From Platycnemis pennipes (Eukaryota > Arthropoda > Insecta > Odonata > Platycnemididae), in NCBI GenBank assembly GCA_933228895.1, contig OW121848.1, positions 162,332,688 to 162,396,687 on the forward strand: a stretch of 64,000 nucleotides of DNA. The letters are read 5' to 3'. Position 1 is the first letter of the stretch. Each line of letters opens with the position of its first letter. The position numbers and the translations under genes were made by a program. Under the pieces are notes generated by a model. The model was not told the origin of the DNA and ran no database searches. It saw only the letters and a program-made list of their open reading frames with translations. Below, one piece after another: positions 36,905-47,530 of the stretch.

Positions 36905-37240
36905 CATCATCATCATTGGTCAACAATCCTGGGATTGGTTTGACGTAGTTTTCCACTCGATAATTCTATCGGCCAACCTTTTCATTGTGACGTAACTCCT
37001 CTCTTTTACATCCATCACAATCTGTTCCATGCATCTCATACGAGTCCTGCCTTTTCCAATCTTGCCGTTCACCTTCATCAAGCGATCATGTCTCAAGATA
37101 TGCCCGATCAAGTTGACCCTTCTTCATTTTAGAGTTATCAGAAGACTTCTGTTTCTCCTACTCTTCTTAGGACTTCCTCGTTACTCGGTCGTTCCATTTA
37201 TTCATCAGCATTCTTCTGTAGCACCACATTTCGAATAGTA
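36905..37240 (-). pseudogene. LINE 3' end (family A)
   Basis: Minus-strand translation gives FEMWCYRRML, then DRVT, then MIGHILRHDRLMKVNGKIGK, and ends RLADRIIEW before a TGATGATGATG tail. This is the well-known LINE C-terminus with an IGHILRH motif and a GKR-rich basic patch. It is truncated before the RT catalytic box. It is the same family as 3426-4350 and 40470-41405. Confidence 0.8.
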
Positions 37241-37244
37241 TTTT

Positions 37245-38030
37245 AATGCACCGGAAAAAAATTCGCGGTCAAATCCAATAGGTATATGAAAGAAGGAGTT
37301 CGCTTGGGATACAGTCAATGCCTCTTTCCCCACAGTTTTGAATAAATTATATTGCATTGACTTTTTTTGCTACTTGATTTTACAGCATTTGCATATGCAA
37401 ATGAATTCGTTTTACGAAACTGAATGGGGCACACTGCTATCCTACAAGTGCACATCCTTCCAGGCCAACGGCATTATTTACATCCTAAAATACCAAAGAA
37501 TTTTCCTTTTACTCGTCGATATCTTGACTCCATCTTTAAAACACTAAAACCAAACTTCTATACGATGGATATGTATTGAAGATAAACTACTAACTAATTG
37601 TAAACTGATTTAAATGATGTCTTCCAAGATTTTGAAAAAAATAAGGAGAATTTTGGGTCCCTTTTTAGAAAGATAAAAATACTAAGGGAATAAATGTACC
37701 TACCTTGTGTTAAAGCAATTCTTGGATGAAGTGTTAAAGCAGAGCTGTTCGTATGCGACGGCAAGGATATTAATAGTCTATGTCTCATTACTTAGATGGA
37801 TCATTTTTTAACTTGTGGATATGGTATTCATACCTGCAATGCCTCAAAGTAATCGCTACGGTTAAATATTCATAAACGCATCAGATGGGGCTCGCTTATT
37901 AAATATTAAGTGATTATTCTCGTTTTACTTTTATGCAAATTTCATATCTTCTAATTCGGGACTGTGCTCATTTTTTCAATGTATACTGATAAACACAGGA
38001 ATGAAAATGCTTCCATATAATCTCTATTGC
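37245..38030. other. Nothing recognised
   Basis: AT-rich; it may include part of the LINE endonuclease region further right, but no motif was clear. Confidence 0.4.
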
Positions 38031-40450
38031 CACAAACATCCCTGAAAAAGTTATTTAAGTTGAAAATGTCGACGATATAAGTGACCACAAGGTAGTACAC
38101 GTTATTTCCCTATATACTGAAAAATTATAATAAAAAGAAAAATATGCCTTTTATTAAAACAGATTTTAACGGATTTAGGCGTGACTTACAGACTTCATTT
38201 TAAAAATTCGAGTACATCAGAAAAATAGTGTTAAAAACAATAGATGGAAAGAGTTTTTCCAAATTACGCGGCCACTTGTCAACAGATATATACATCAAAA
38301 GTATAAGAGTGAGAATAGGGAACCAAGGTGGTAAATCACGGTAGTTATAAAATGTTTAAAACGCCAACGAGTTAGCCACGTGAAACTAAGAAAATGGAAG
38401 AAAAACGTAGCTAATAGCGATCTAAAAATATTTTCGAACATAATAAAATTTGTAAAGCAGCCGCAAAAACAGCCCGTAGAAAAGCGTTTAGCGAGTTCAA
38501 GAGAAAAGTACTCGGAGAAGAAATTAGACGGAAATCCGAAAGCCTTTTAAGCATATGTTAGGGAAGTAGAGGCAACTAAAAATTCAACGGTCAATTCTTT
38601 GAAATACAATAGGTAGGGGCGAAATAGCAACTTCCAGTTTAGATAAGGCTAATTTGATGAATTATTTTTTCAGAGCGTTGTTAATCAAGCTAAGCGTACT
38701 AACATAAATTGCCATGCGAAAAAATTCACCTGGACCAGGAATCGAACCATGGACCTTCCTTGCGTTGCCATCCTTGATGGACCGCGAGGGCTCAACAACT
38801 AGTACCTGAACCTCGGTAAAATTGCCATGTGAACTAGGGATCCTGGGTAGCGTAGTGGTCTGCGCAGTGGCCCGGAAAGCTAAACGTGGTTCGATTCCCG
38901 GTCCAGGTGAATTTTTTCGCGTGGCAATTTATGTGAATTTCACCGCCGTTCACGCGGCAGGATTGAAATATCCTACATACAAATCTAAGCGTAGTTTGCA
39001 CGAAACCATACCAGACCGATTACAGCAACCAATGCCCCCAATCGATATATCTTGTAGCAGAATCGTATTCTTACTAAAAAATATTAGCCCGAACAAGTCC
39101 TCAGGTCCTGATGAAATTCCAGCTCGTGCGTATAAAGAAATATGTATCTAAATGGCTCCGTACCTTAATGTAATATTTAACAAATCCCTCGAAGAACACG
39201 CGGTTCCCAAAGACTGGAAGATGGCGAAATTGAAGCCAATTTTTAAAAGCGGAGATAGGGATTAGCCATGTAACTAAAGACCAATATCATTATTGTCATT
39301 ATCATGTAAGATTATAGAGCATATAATAGTTACATCAAAAATGGGACACCTAGATAGCCAGGGTTTATTGATAACAAACCAGCATGTGTTCAGAAAGTGA
39401 CGGTCTTGCGAAACTCAATTAGGTATTTTTGCTCATGACGTTCTAGTTTCCGGAGAAGGTAACATACAGGTAGACGCAGCGTTTCTTGACTTTGGAAAAG
39501 CGTTTGACAAGGTTCCCCACTGTAAACAACTCGCGAAGTTAGCATAATACGGGAGAGACATAAATATAGTAGGCTGGATAGGGGACTTCTGGCATGAACG
39601 CGTTCAAAGGGTGGAATTAGATGGTGTCAGCTCAGGCGAAGTGAAAAGTACATCGAATGTTCCCCAGGGATGCGTGATAGGCCCAATTTCATTTCTTCTC
39701 TACGTAAATGACTTAAATACAGCAGTTAAAAATAGCAAACTCCGTCTTTTTGCCGATGATTCAGTAGTGTATAATTAAATTAGAATTCAAGAGGACAGTC
39801 AACCTTTAGCAAAGGATTTATATGCGATTGATAATTGGTGTTATAGTTGGCAGCTAGAATTAAATTTGAAGAAATGTGTCGTAATGAACTGTTGGAAAAA
39901 GAATAGCTTTCCCCGGAATAATTATTGCATCAAAGAAAAGAAAATATCTGACGTAGAATCTATTAAATACTTAGGCGTCACCATCACTGAAGACATGTCA
40001 TGGGGGAAACACATCAGGGAAATAACTAGTGTAGCAAACCGTAGATTAGGATTCGTAAAAAGGGTTCTAGGCAAATGCGATGAGATAGTACGAGAAAAAA
40101 GCTATTTTACACTCGTCAGGTCTCATTTAAAATATGCCGCTAGTATATGGGATCTGTGCGAGGAAGGTAGGATAAAAGAATCAGAGCATGTCCAAAGGAG
40201 ATCCAATAGATTTGTTAAAGGCCGTTATGATAATTATACAAATGTTACGAGTTTAATAGAAGAACTAGGATGAGAATTACTATTAGAACGCAGGTTAAAA
40301 TTCAGGCTGAACGTTTTAAGTAGATTCGAAACCGATTTGCTCACAGATGATGTTAGATATATGAAGGTACTGAAAAAAAACAGAGTATCATACAATGACC
40401 GAAGTGTTATGCACAGCTTGTATGCAAACCATTCAATCATTACCCAGCAG
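38031..40450 (+). pseudogene. CR1/Jockey-like LINE, endonuclease end to 3' end (family B)
   Basis: The longest LINE copy. VDDISDHKVV (about 38070) looks like the SDH end of the APE-type endonuclease. Then come KTARRKAFSEFKRKVLG (about 38470) and NISPNKSSGPDEIPA at the start of RT (about 39080). RT motifs follow: FLDFGKAFDKVPH (about 39490), VPQGCVIGPISFLLYVNDLN (about 39660-39715) and the catalytic LFADD at 39745-39759. The C-terminal part is 39866-40273 (KYLGVTITEDMSWGKHI; SHLKYAASIWD). RT copies the element RNA at the nicked target. Several stops and frameshifts make it inactive, and a SINE has inserted at 38701-38984. Confidence 0.85.
38701..38984 (+). mobile_element. tRNA-headed SINE with inverted 5' copy, nested in LINE
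   Basis: Flanked by CTAAGCGTACT (38690-38700) and CTAAGCGTAGT (38985-38995), an 11-bp duplication. On the plus strand, 38840-38908 resembles a tRNA gene with A box TAGCGTAGTGGT and B box GGTTCGATTCC, followed by a GTGAATTTTTTCGCGTGGC tail. The left 60 bp are an inverted copy of that B box and tail (ACATAAATTGCCATGCG, then AATCGAACC on this strand). The whole thing is therefore a head-to-head structure, as expected for 5' inversion during target-primed insertion. Deleting it rejoins LINE coding sequence (LHETIPDRLQQPMPP follows). Confidence 0.8.
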
Positions 40451-40469
40451 TAGAGAAGCAAGCATAAAT

Positions 40470-41405
40470 AAGGGAAAGAGACAAGGCTTTGCACTGTATC
40501 CCATATTATTCAATGTAAATAACGAGCCAGCCATCTAAGGAGCCTAAGAAACGTCTCCGGGAGTGAATACCCACGGGGATAAAATAATTATGCTGCGATT
40601 TGGCGATGACATAGCTGTTATGGCAGAAAGAGAAGGAGATTTAGAAAGGGCAGTAGAAAATATAAAAATGGCAATGGTAAGATATCTAAAGATCCTAAAT
40701 ATCAATAAAAAGAAAACTGAGGTATTGGCATACAGTAAGAGAAAAGAAGCCAGGACCTATGTTAAAATAGGTCAGCAAAAATCGAGGAGGAGGAATAGTT
40801 CTGTTACCTGGGGAGCCGAGTAACCAGCGATGGACGAATTAAAAGAGAAATTGCCTGTGGAATTACCCAGGAAAAAAGGCAAATTTACCCTAAGAATATC
40901 CTGCTTAAATCTGCTAATACAAGTGTGGAAATCAGGAAACACTTCATTAGAACAAGCATCGGGAGCATACTTCTTTCATCCTTCCTTCTGGAGCATGTAT
41001 ATTTATGGCAGTGAGGTATATACGATAACAGCAGCAGAGAAGTCAAGGCTGGAAGCACCTGAAACGTGGCGCTACCGAAGAATGATGAAGATAAAATGGA
41101 TTGACCGAGTGACAAACGAAGTCTTATGAAGAGTGGGAGAAGAGAGAAATCTGCCAAAAACACTAAAATGAAGACAGGACAACTTAATAGGCCACATCTT
41201 GACACGATGGCCTGATGAAGACAATAGTCGAGGGAAAAGTGAACGGGAAGAATGGAAAAGGCAGTCCTCGTATGAGATATGTGGAGCAAGTTGTGAAGTA
41301 TGTGAAAGAGAAAAATTACGTTAATATGAAAATGTGGGACAATAGAAGAATCGATTGGAGGGGTGCGTCAAACTAATTCTATGATTGTTGACCGTTGATT
41401 ATGAT
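40470..41405 (+). pseudogene. LINE RT-to-3' fragment (family A)
   Basis: It begins with RQGFALYPILFNVNNE (about 40480), the RQGCPLSPxLFN motif. Next is IIMLRFGDDIAVMAEREGDL, with FGDD at 40599-40610 in place of FADD, then LNINKKKTEVLAYS. A frameshift leads to the C-terminal part: APETWRYRRMMKIKWIDRVT (about 41055), LIGHIL (about 41190) and the GKR-type basic stretch. The end has the TGATTATGATGA tail. It lies only about 20 bp after the family B LINE, so two LINEs are nearly abutting. Truncated at the 5' end. Confidence 0.8.
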
Positions 41406-41619
41406 GACATAATAATTATACTAATCACCGTTATACCTTGTGAGCAAAAACTTGAATTAATGACACTTTTACCTTGATGAAAAAAATTAGCCGCCGAGCA
41501 GAAATGAAACGTAGGTATATTTCATCGCAAATTACTGTGACGGATCATTCTAGCTATAGATGCTAATTATTCCAGCTGCGATGAACTTTATGAGGTACAT
41601 GTGAAACACTAAGAAACGG

Positions 41620-41800
41620 GTAAAAGACAATATTCATGATGAGTCAAGGTTTCTCGGGTCCTCCACCGGGTTATGCGTCCAAGCCCGCGGGCGTTTCGAT
41701 TCCCGACTCGGTCACCGTCTTCAGGGCTTCTGAATGCAACCTTCTGCAGCCATAACCCAACAGATACGCCGAGGAAAGCACCATTATCCATGATATTTAC
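41620..41800 (-). mobile_element. Penelope-like element pLTR fragment with hammerhead-like motif
   Basis: On the minus strand CTGAAGA (41724-41718) is followed by a stem-loop region (GGTGACCGAGTCGGGAATC) and GAAACG at 41696-41691, then a second inverted pair, CCCGCGGGC. This arrangement, CTGAAGACGG to TCGAAACG, is typical of hammerhead-bearing pLTR ends of Penelope-like elements. No coding remnant was seen here. Confidence 0.6.
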
Positions 41801-42396
41801 AAAGTGGAAACAGTGATTATCTCAAAATAGGTGTCTTTTTATACATTCATTCATTTCCCTGCCTCTTCCAACTATACAACCTAAAATCATCCAAACCCAT
41901 GCAAGAGTAGCGTAAAGTATTTCACACAGCAGTTCCCGACTGAAAATTCTAAGACGTTCGGGAACTGAAATAAGTAAGTTAAATACATATTATTAATGGC
42001 GTAATTTTTAAATTTTTATGGTTGTGATCGCGATCACTATATTTTATATTTTTATCCTGGGAACCATGCAATTATGAGAAGTTACCACCAAAGCCCACAT
42101 GACAGTAAGGATGGAATGAAACCAATTAAACAGTCTATCAAATGAATAAGCTCCCAATCTTCTTTGGATTCTCGAAATTCTTCATTTGTATTTTCAGGTA
42201 ACAACACATTATATCCATCCAAGAATAATAATCGAACCCCCTCTGTTAACTTACCAACACCATTTACTAAACTTATTGCTAAGGATGTAATCAAGCAAGG
42301 TCTTAGCAGATTAAAATAATCCAATCAAACATTTTCTTCTAAAAAATGTAACATGATCCTTACATCGTTTCACCGAGATACCAACGACGCAATAGT
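41801..42396. other. Nothing recognised
   Basis: AT-rich sequence; a chance minus-strand frame at 42082-42324 has no motif. Confidence 0.5.
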
Positions 42397-42398
42397 TA

Positions 42399-45300
42399 GG
42401 GTAAAGGGGGGTGAATCGGGCCACAAAAAGGAAAATCGTCGATTTCCTCGTTTGTGTAAACAGTTACATTCTGAAAGCATTATCAGCAAAGGACTTGATG
42501 TTTTTCCAGTTTAAAACGCAATTTTCAGCGTGGTTGCTCTGAATAGAACGGTCCTGGAGAAATTTCTTCAAGAGACTGCATGGTCCTATTCGCCCGACGA
42601 CTTGGAGGGCGAATCGGACCAGATTAGAGGCTGAATCGGACCAGTAAAATAACGTTATAAATTTTAGTTTTCTTAAGTTTTATTCCATAAAATTTTGAAA
42701 TTTTGCATCATTGCTTTTAACAATGTAGTGCAGTCTGGAGATATTTCGACGACACCTTCTTAGAGTCAAACATAACTTTACAAATAGACATACATCACCA
42801 AATATGAACATATAGAACAAAATAGAACAAATTTACCAAAACAATTAAGCACATTTACCACAAGTAAATTTATCTCGCCCCTTAGCACCTACACACAGCT
42901 CATGGTACCAACAATTACACTTCATGCACTTAATCCAGTCTCTAAACTTTGACGAATTCGCACAATTATAAGACTTGGAGCAGAAGCCACAAAGCGTATC
43001 ATCAGCTGAGTTTTCCCCATTCTCAGTATTGCCGTCCCTATCTGAAGATGATTCATATAAGTTTCTGCAAGTTCCCTTCGCGTTCCTAATATTTTGTTTC
43101 TTCAGTCGTTGCTTTGTTTCTTCTATTACAGCTGGAGAAGTAAGTATTTGAGCAATTAGCTTTCTTGACCTTTTCACATTGACTTTCATTCTTTTTTCTG
43201 GTGTAGGTAGTAAATTATGGAAAGACCTACCCAAAGTATTTGACGATTCCTCAGATGTTGATGTCGAGGATTGGCTTTCTTCATAGGGACTGGCAGTTAA
43301 TTTTTTATCGGAAGATGAATTTGTCGAAAAAGGAGTTGATGCTTCTTCTGGGGCGTGTGAGCTTCCGAGATTAGAAGAATGAAGATCTAACTCCGTCAGG
43401 ATACCCGGATTCAGAGGGAATATTCCTGTTGATCGGAATCCATTTTCAGCGTTGCCGATTGTTGCGGCTTTGCTCCATGCATTTCGAAAAAGCCGACCAA
43501 AATTAAATTTAGTCATCTTTCTATCCCCCTTACAAACTGTCATATACGCATTTGTTTCAATATCGTAGTATGTCTTTAATGGTTTATAAAAAGACCTGTC
43601 CAGAGGTTGCAACCTTTGTGTAGTGTGGCTGGGCAGTGATAAGAGAGTGATCTCATTCCTTTCACAGAACAGTAGAACAGGAAGAGTCTTGTGTGATGCG
43701 TGGCCATCGAGGACTAAAATGCATCGGCCAGGAATCCTGTTTGCTTGAAAGTGCTTTAGCCACTCCAAAAAAAGATCCTCATTTATCCACCCTGAATCGG
43801 ACATAAAAATTTTAGATCCCAACGGAAATCCATCCTCCCATTCCTTATGGAACTTTTTCCCCTTAAAAATTACAAAAGGTGGTATGTAATGTCCACTTGC
43901 ATTGCAGCACGCAACAACTGTCACCAATTCCCCCTTTTCCACTGACGTCTGTTTTATGACTACCTTAGATCCTGTTCTTGCAACATTCTTTTGGGTTTGG
44001 CGATTATTTAATACACATCCCGTTTCGTCAACGTTGTATATAAGGTGGGGCCTATCCATAACTCCAGCCTCAGCCATCGAAATAGTTAACTTTGAAAAAA
44101 AATCGTCTACATCTTCCTTATTTAAACCCTCAGCTCGAGCCACTGACAAACCTTCGGGTTTCAAAGACTTAAAGGATGTCTAGATATAAAGTTCAAGAAC
44201 CAATCCTTGCCTGCTCGTTTTTTTAACGCACAGAAATTGTTTTTTATGTTGTTTTCAATGGAAAATTCATATGCCACCTTCATGACATCATCTCTTGTCA
44301 ATCCGAACCCAATTTCACATAACCTAAGAATTCTTCTAATTAATGCTTCCTCTTCTTCCACTGAGAAGACATTTTGCCCCCCTCTTGTCTTCAATTTTTC
44401 CGTATCCGCTACTATCCTACGATAGAGGCAAGTACGGGGAACATTGAAAAGTTCGGAAGAATGCCTCATGCTTCTTCCCTCTCTTAAAGCTTTCAGCGCC
44501 ATTCTCATATCCTCCTCTGTCCATGTCTGTTCCGTTTTTCGCCGGTACTTCCCCATCTTAATCCAAAAGGAAAAACATTAACGGTAAGCGAAAATTATCA
44601 CTTTCATAAATACGTTTTAAATGAAATTTTGCTAATGTTACGCTATCAAAAGGAGGTTGTAAGGCGTTCAACAACTAATTCTGTTGCCATATATAATATT
44701 TAATACTCTGGCAATCCCTCTATCACGTACATTATATCACCTCCTTTTCTTTCAGATTGGAAAATATAGACCACTGAGTAATGTAGAATGTATAGGTATG
44801 GAACTCAATGTGAATTATTAACAATAAATTTCCATCACGAAATGCGTATGTTTTATGATATTGTTTCAGCGAATAATTGGTTAATATATATGGAACAGTA
44901 CACAACATATGTTACATCAAACGAAGGTAGCTTACCTCTCGCTCAGCCTGTAAATCGTGCTCGTCGCCGTAATAATTCACCTCTATGACGGGGAAAATCT
45001 CTTTCCTCCTCCTCGTTATACGTAGTAAATATCTATAACGTGATACAGAATAGCATTAAAATAGGTTTATTTCATTAAACGTCTTATAATACTTAAATAA
45101 AAGAGTATGGCCTAAAAACAAAATTTTAGCCACTTTCGCTCAAACATTCTTATAAACATTTGATGTTTTTAATGTAAAACATTAAGTGTAAGTAAGCAAT
45201 TTATCAATATTAGTTGTATATCTACTTACTTTTCAGTAGCAGAAGGAATTTTTCCAAGTGTCAGTTGAGTATAACTGGTTCAATGCTTCACCCTCGATCA

Positions 45301-45745
45301 GCGGCTTGGAACTGAACTCCTGCGCGTGCTGGTCCTTTTCACCCGACTAAGTAATATGATTTTGTATCATGTTTGGTAACTCCGATATTCATACAAGGCT
45401 CAAAAAAGTAACCTAATGTGGCAGCTATGGTATTAGATTTCCTTTCAGGAAAGAAAAACTTGAAATCTGAGTAAGCGCTACAATGTCACCTTACTTTGAA
45501 CCTATACGAGGTTTTCTAAATACCCAATTTCACACCTCCCTCGTATGGTAGGCTTCCATTCGACAGAGTATCATTTGCTTAAATTCAGTCGTCGAGTTCT
45601 CGTTTTCACTCTACTAGAAGGACAAGATTACAAAGAAGCAATTCCTAAAACGTAGTCAGTCTCAAGTGATACTGTTTCGGGTCTGAGCGCACTTTTTGAA
45701 AAGCGTTCCTATTCACCCGCTGGTCCGATTTACCCCCCTTTACCC
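42399..45745 (-). mobile_element. pogo/Tigger-like DNA transposon, nearly intact
   Basis: The ends are GGGTAAAGGGGGGTGAATCG on the left and, inverted, GGGTAAAGGGGGGTAAATCG on the right. Each is flanked by a TA dinucleotide (42397-42398 and 45746-45747), the expected Tc1/mariner-pogo target duplication. Total 3,347 bp. Subterminal GAATCGGACCAG repeats lie at about 42612-42645, and a GGTCCGATTTACC variant at the right. It contains one transposase gene on the minus strand (42845-44556) preceded by about 1.2 kb of 5' sequence without long frames. It is the least decayed element in the window. Confidence 0.9.
42845..44556 (-). pseudogene. pogo-type DDE transposase with C-terminal PHD-like finger, one frameshift
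   Basis: The product would bind the element ends and cut and paste it through a DDD triad. The start ATG at 44556 begins an N-terminal helix-turn-helix (WTEEDMRMALKALREG then SSELFNVPRTCLYRR). The first frame stops at 44161. The second frame continues from about 44164 with SLKPEGLSVARAEGL, so one base seems lost around 44165-44175; total length would be about 568 residues. In the second frame, counting from its first codon: Asp46 (YNVDETG), Asp153 (LVLDGHASH) and Asp189 (QPLDRSFYKP), 35 residues between the last two. A low-complexity Ser-rich region is followed by a C4HC3 PHD-like finger at 389-439 (CGFC, CMKC, HELC, CGKC). All catalytic residues are intact; only the frameshift disables it. 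Confidence 0.9.
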
Positions 45746-45749
45746 TAAT

Positions 45750-46100
45750 CTGTCCTGAGTATACATATATTTCATAAAAAGACGAGAATGCGGAATTGAT
45801 GCACTCGTGGTGTGTTTCAGTGAATGAAGGGGGCAGCTGGCGATGGAGAATAGGTGATTATGCACTTGATGGAATCAGGATGTGAAGCAGTCCAAACTGT
45901 GGGCCGGTGGAGGGGGAGATGGCGCTAAGGAAGAAGAGAGAGAGAGAGAAGTGGGTTCTGCCGCGCATCGTGGGACGGATGGCTTTTGCGTGGTGGGTCC
46001 GAGAGGCCGAGAGGGGCGGCAGGGACTAAAGTCCTGCAGTATCGGATTCCCTCGAAACTACGCCAAAGGGTCGGTGGACAATAAAGGGAGCGCTGATGGC
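45750..46100. other. GC-rich island (left part)
   Basis: GC-rich, with an AG repeat near 45935-45955. This and 46485-46740 appear to be one island that the hAT MITE at 46109-46475 has split, since the composition is the same on both sides. Confidence 0.5.
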
Positions 46101-46108
46101 AGTGCAGC

Positions 46109-46475
46109 TAGGCATGGGCGATATTGATAATTCAATATCGGGATACGATAATTTTAGAATATCGTAACGTGGCGATAACGATAACTCATATCGTGACGAT
46201 AAACTTCGTCTTATCGTGTCTCGATATTTTATCGGGGCACGATGAATATCACGATAAAATATCGTGATATTGCGCTCGTTCATGTATCGCGTAATCGCGC
46301 CCGCTGAATTATCGTGATATTGCGCGATATCATGATATTTTATCGCGATATTTATCGTGATCGCGATATTTATCGAGCAACGATATATCGTCAATTTTAA
46401 AAACTCCACATCGGATTCGCGATATATTAAAATATCGCGATATTTTACGATATATCGATATATCGCCCAGGCCTA
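46109..46475. mobile_element. hAT-type MITE
   Basis: A 367-bp element flanked by an exact 8-bp duplication AGTGCAGC (46101-46108 and 46476-46483). The ends are TAGGCATGGGCGATAT on the left and, inverted, TAGGCCTGGGCGATATAT on the right. The interior is an ATCGATA-rich array with many ATATCGTGAT-like units and no coding capacity. Eight-base duplication and TAGGC-type ends identify hAT. Confidence 0.9.
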
Positions 46476-46484
46476 AGTGCAGCA

Positions 46485-46740
46485 GGATGAGAGGTAATGA
46501 GCGACTTAAAGGGAGGATAGTCGCGGAGGAGGCCGTGAAGGAAGACCGCACGCCGTGCCTCGTTGTGGATGTGATCGGGAGGGTTGAAGGGAACAAGGGA
46601 GAGGGGTTTGAAGGGTTTCGGGGCCCGGGAGAAGAGTGGAGGTGTAAAAGAATGTGCGGAGAGGGGGCAGGAGTGCTTACTGACTTCATTGACTCCGCCA
46701 TGAATCACTGCCGCTCATCATCATGAAACCAGATGCATTC
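46485..46740. other. GC-rich island (right part)
   Basis: Purine-rich plus strand; frames on both strands are compositional. Confidence 0.45.
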
Positions 46741-47300
46741 GAAAGGAAGACACAACGGATTCTCTGTTTGGCTGATTCGCTTATTATGGTGGAGAAGTAC
46801 TATCAGCCCATCGCATGAAATAAGTTGCTTAACAATTTACCTGGTATTGAAGTTTCGTGTTTCTGGATCAAGTCGACCAGTTTTAATTACGTTATTTCCT
46901 ATCAGATGAGAAAATCTAGCACACGTGCATTATATTTGGCTCTCTCTCCAGTGTAAGTCGACACATGTTCAAGATATTTGGTCAATATCAGTCAGTGTAA
47001 GAGAGTTTAAACCTGAGGAGAGAACTAGCGTAAATCTAAGACGATGATGATCCAGATGACGGCAGAAAAATAATGAGATAAAAACTGTCCTTTTTACTGA
47101 ACATTGATTTGTAAGTTAACTTTAAGGTCCACGGTTCAGGTTCCACGTCCAGAATCCACGTTTATGCGTGGAAAAATACGTGGTTTTATTCAGAGTAGGT
47201 AACGGGCTAAATTTTTTATTGCCCTTTTATGTTAAGCTAAAATGCAAGCGGTGAAAAACGCTATGGTTATAATGGAGTGTGTTATCGACCACTATATTTT
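46741..47300. other. Nothing recognised
   Basis: AT-rich unique-looking sequence. Confidence 0.5.
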
Positions 47301-47302
47301 TA

Positions 47303-47530
47303 TGTAGAAATGGATAATTTGTCTGGAGTAGTTTGGTTGTTGAGAGAAACACCAATTTTACCAACGCCTCGCCTCTTTATTGTGGCTTCATCAGGGCTTT
47401 GGTGACAATTTTCATTAAAAAAATTGTCACCGAAAGCCCTGATGAAGCCACAATAAAGAGGCGAAACGTTGGTAAAATTGGTGTTTCTCTTAACGACCAA
47501 ACTACCTCAGACAAATTATCCATTTCTACA
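47303..47530. repeat. 228-bp near-perfect palindrome with hammerhead-like core
   Basis: Arms of about 110 nt run from TGTAGAAATGGATAATTTGT to its inverse, ending at 47530. The central loop is AT-rich. On the plus strand, CTGATGA (47439-47445) is followed by one extra A, a GCC/GGC stem and GAAACG (47463-47468). On the minus strand the same place has CTGATGA but a mutated GAGGC for GAAAC. A Penelope-derived origin is inferred. Confidence 0.7.

Noticed and set aside
38840..38908. A tRNA gene
   Set aside because: A and B boxes are present but the cloverleaf is poor and the unit is part of a SINE with a target duplication.
41692..41724. A second tRNA-type B box (GTTTCGATTCC)
   Set aside because: No A box at a suitable distance; the segment fits better as the complement of a Penelope pLTR motif.
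42082..42324. 80-codon minus-strand frame next to the pogo element
   Set aside because: Outside the TA-bounded element and without recognisable motifs.
46109..46475. A CRISPR-like array or satellite of ATCGATA units
   Set aside because: Units are irregular and in both orientations, and the block is bounded by hAT ends with an 8-bp duplication.
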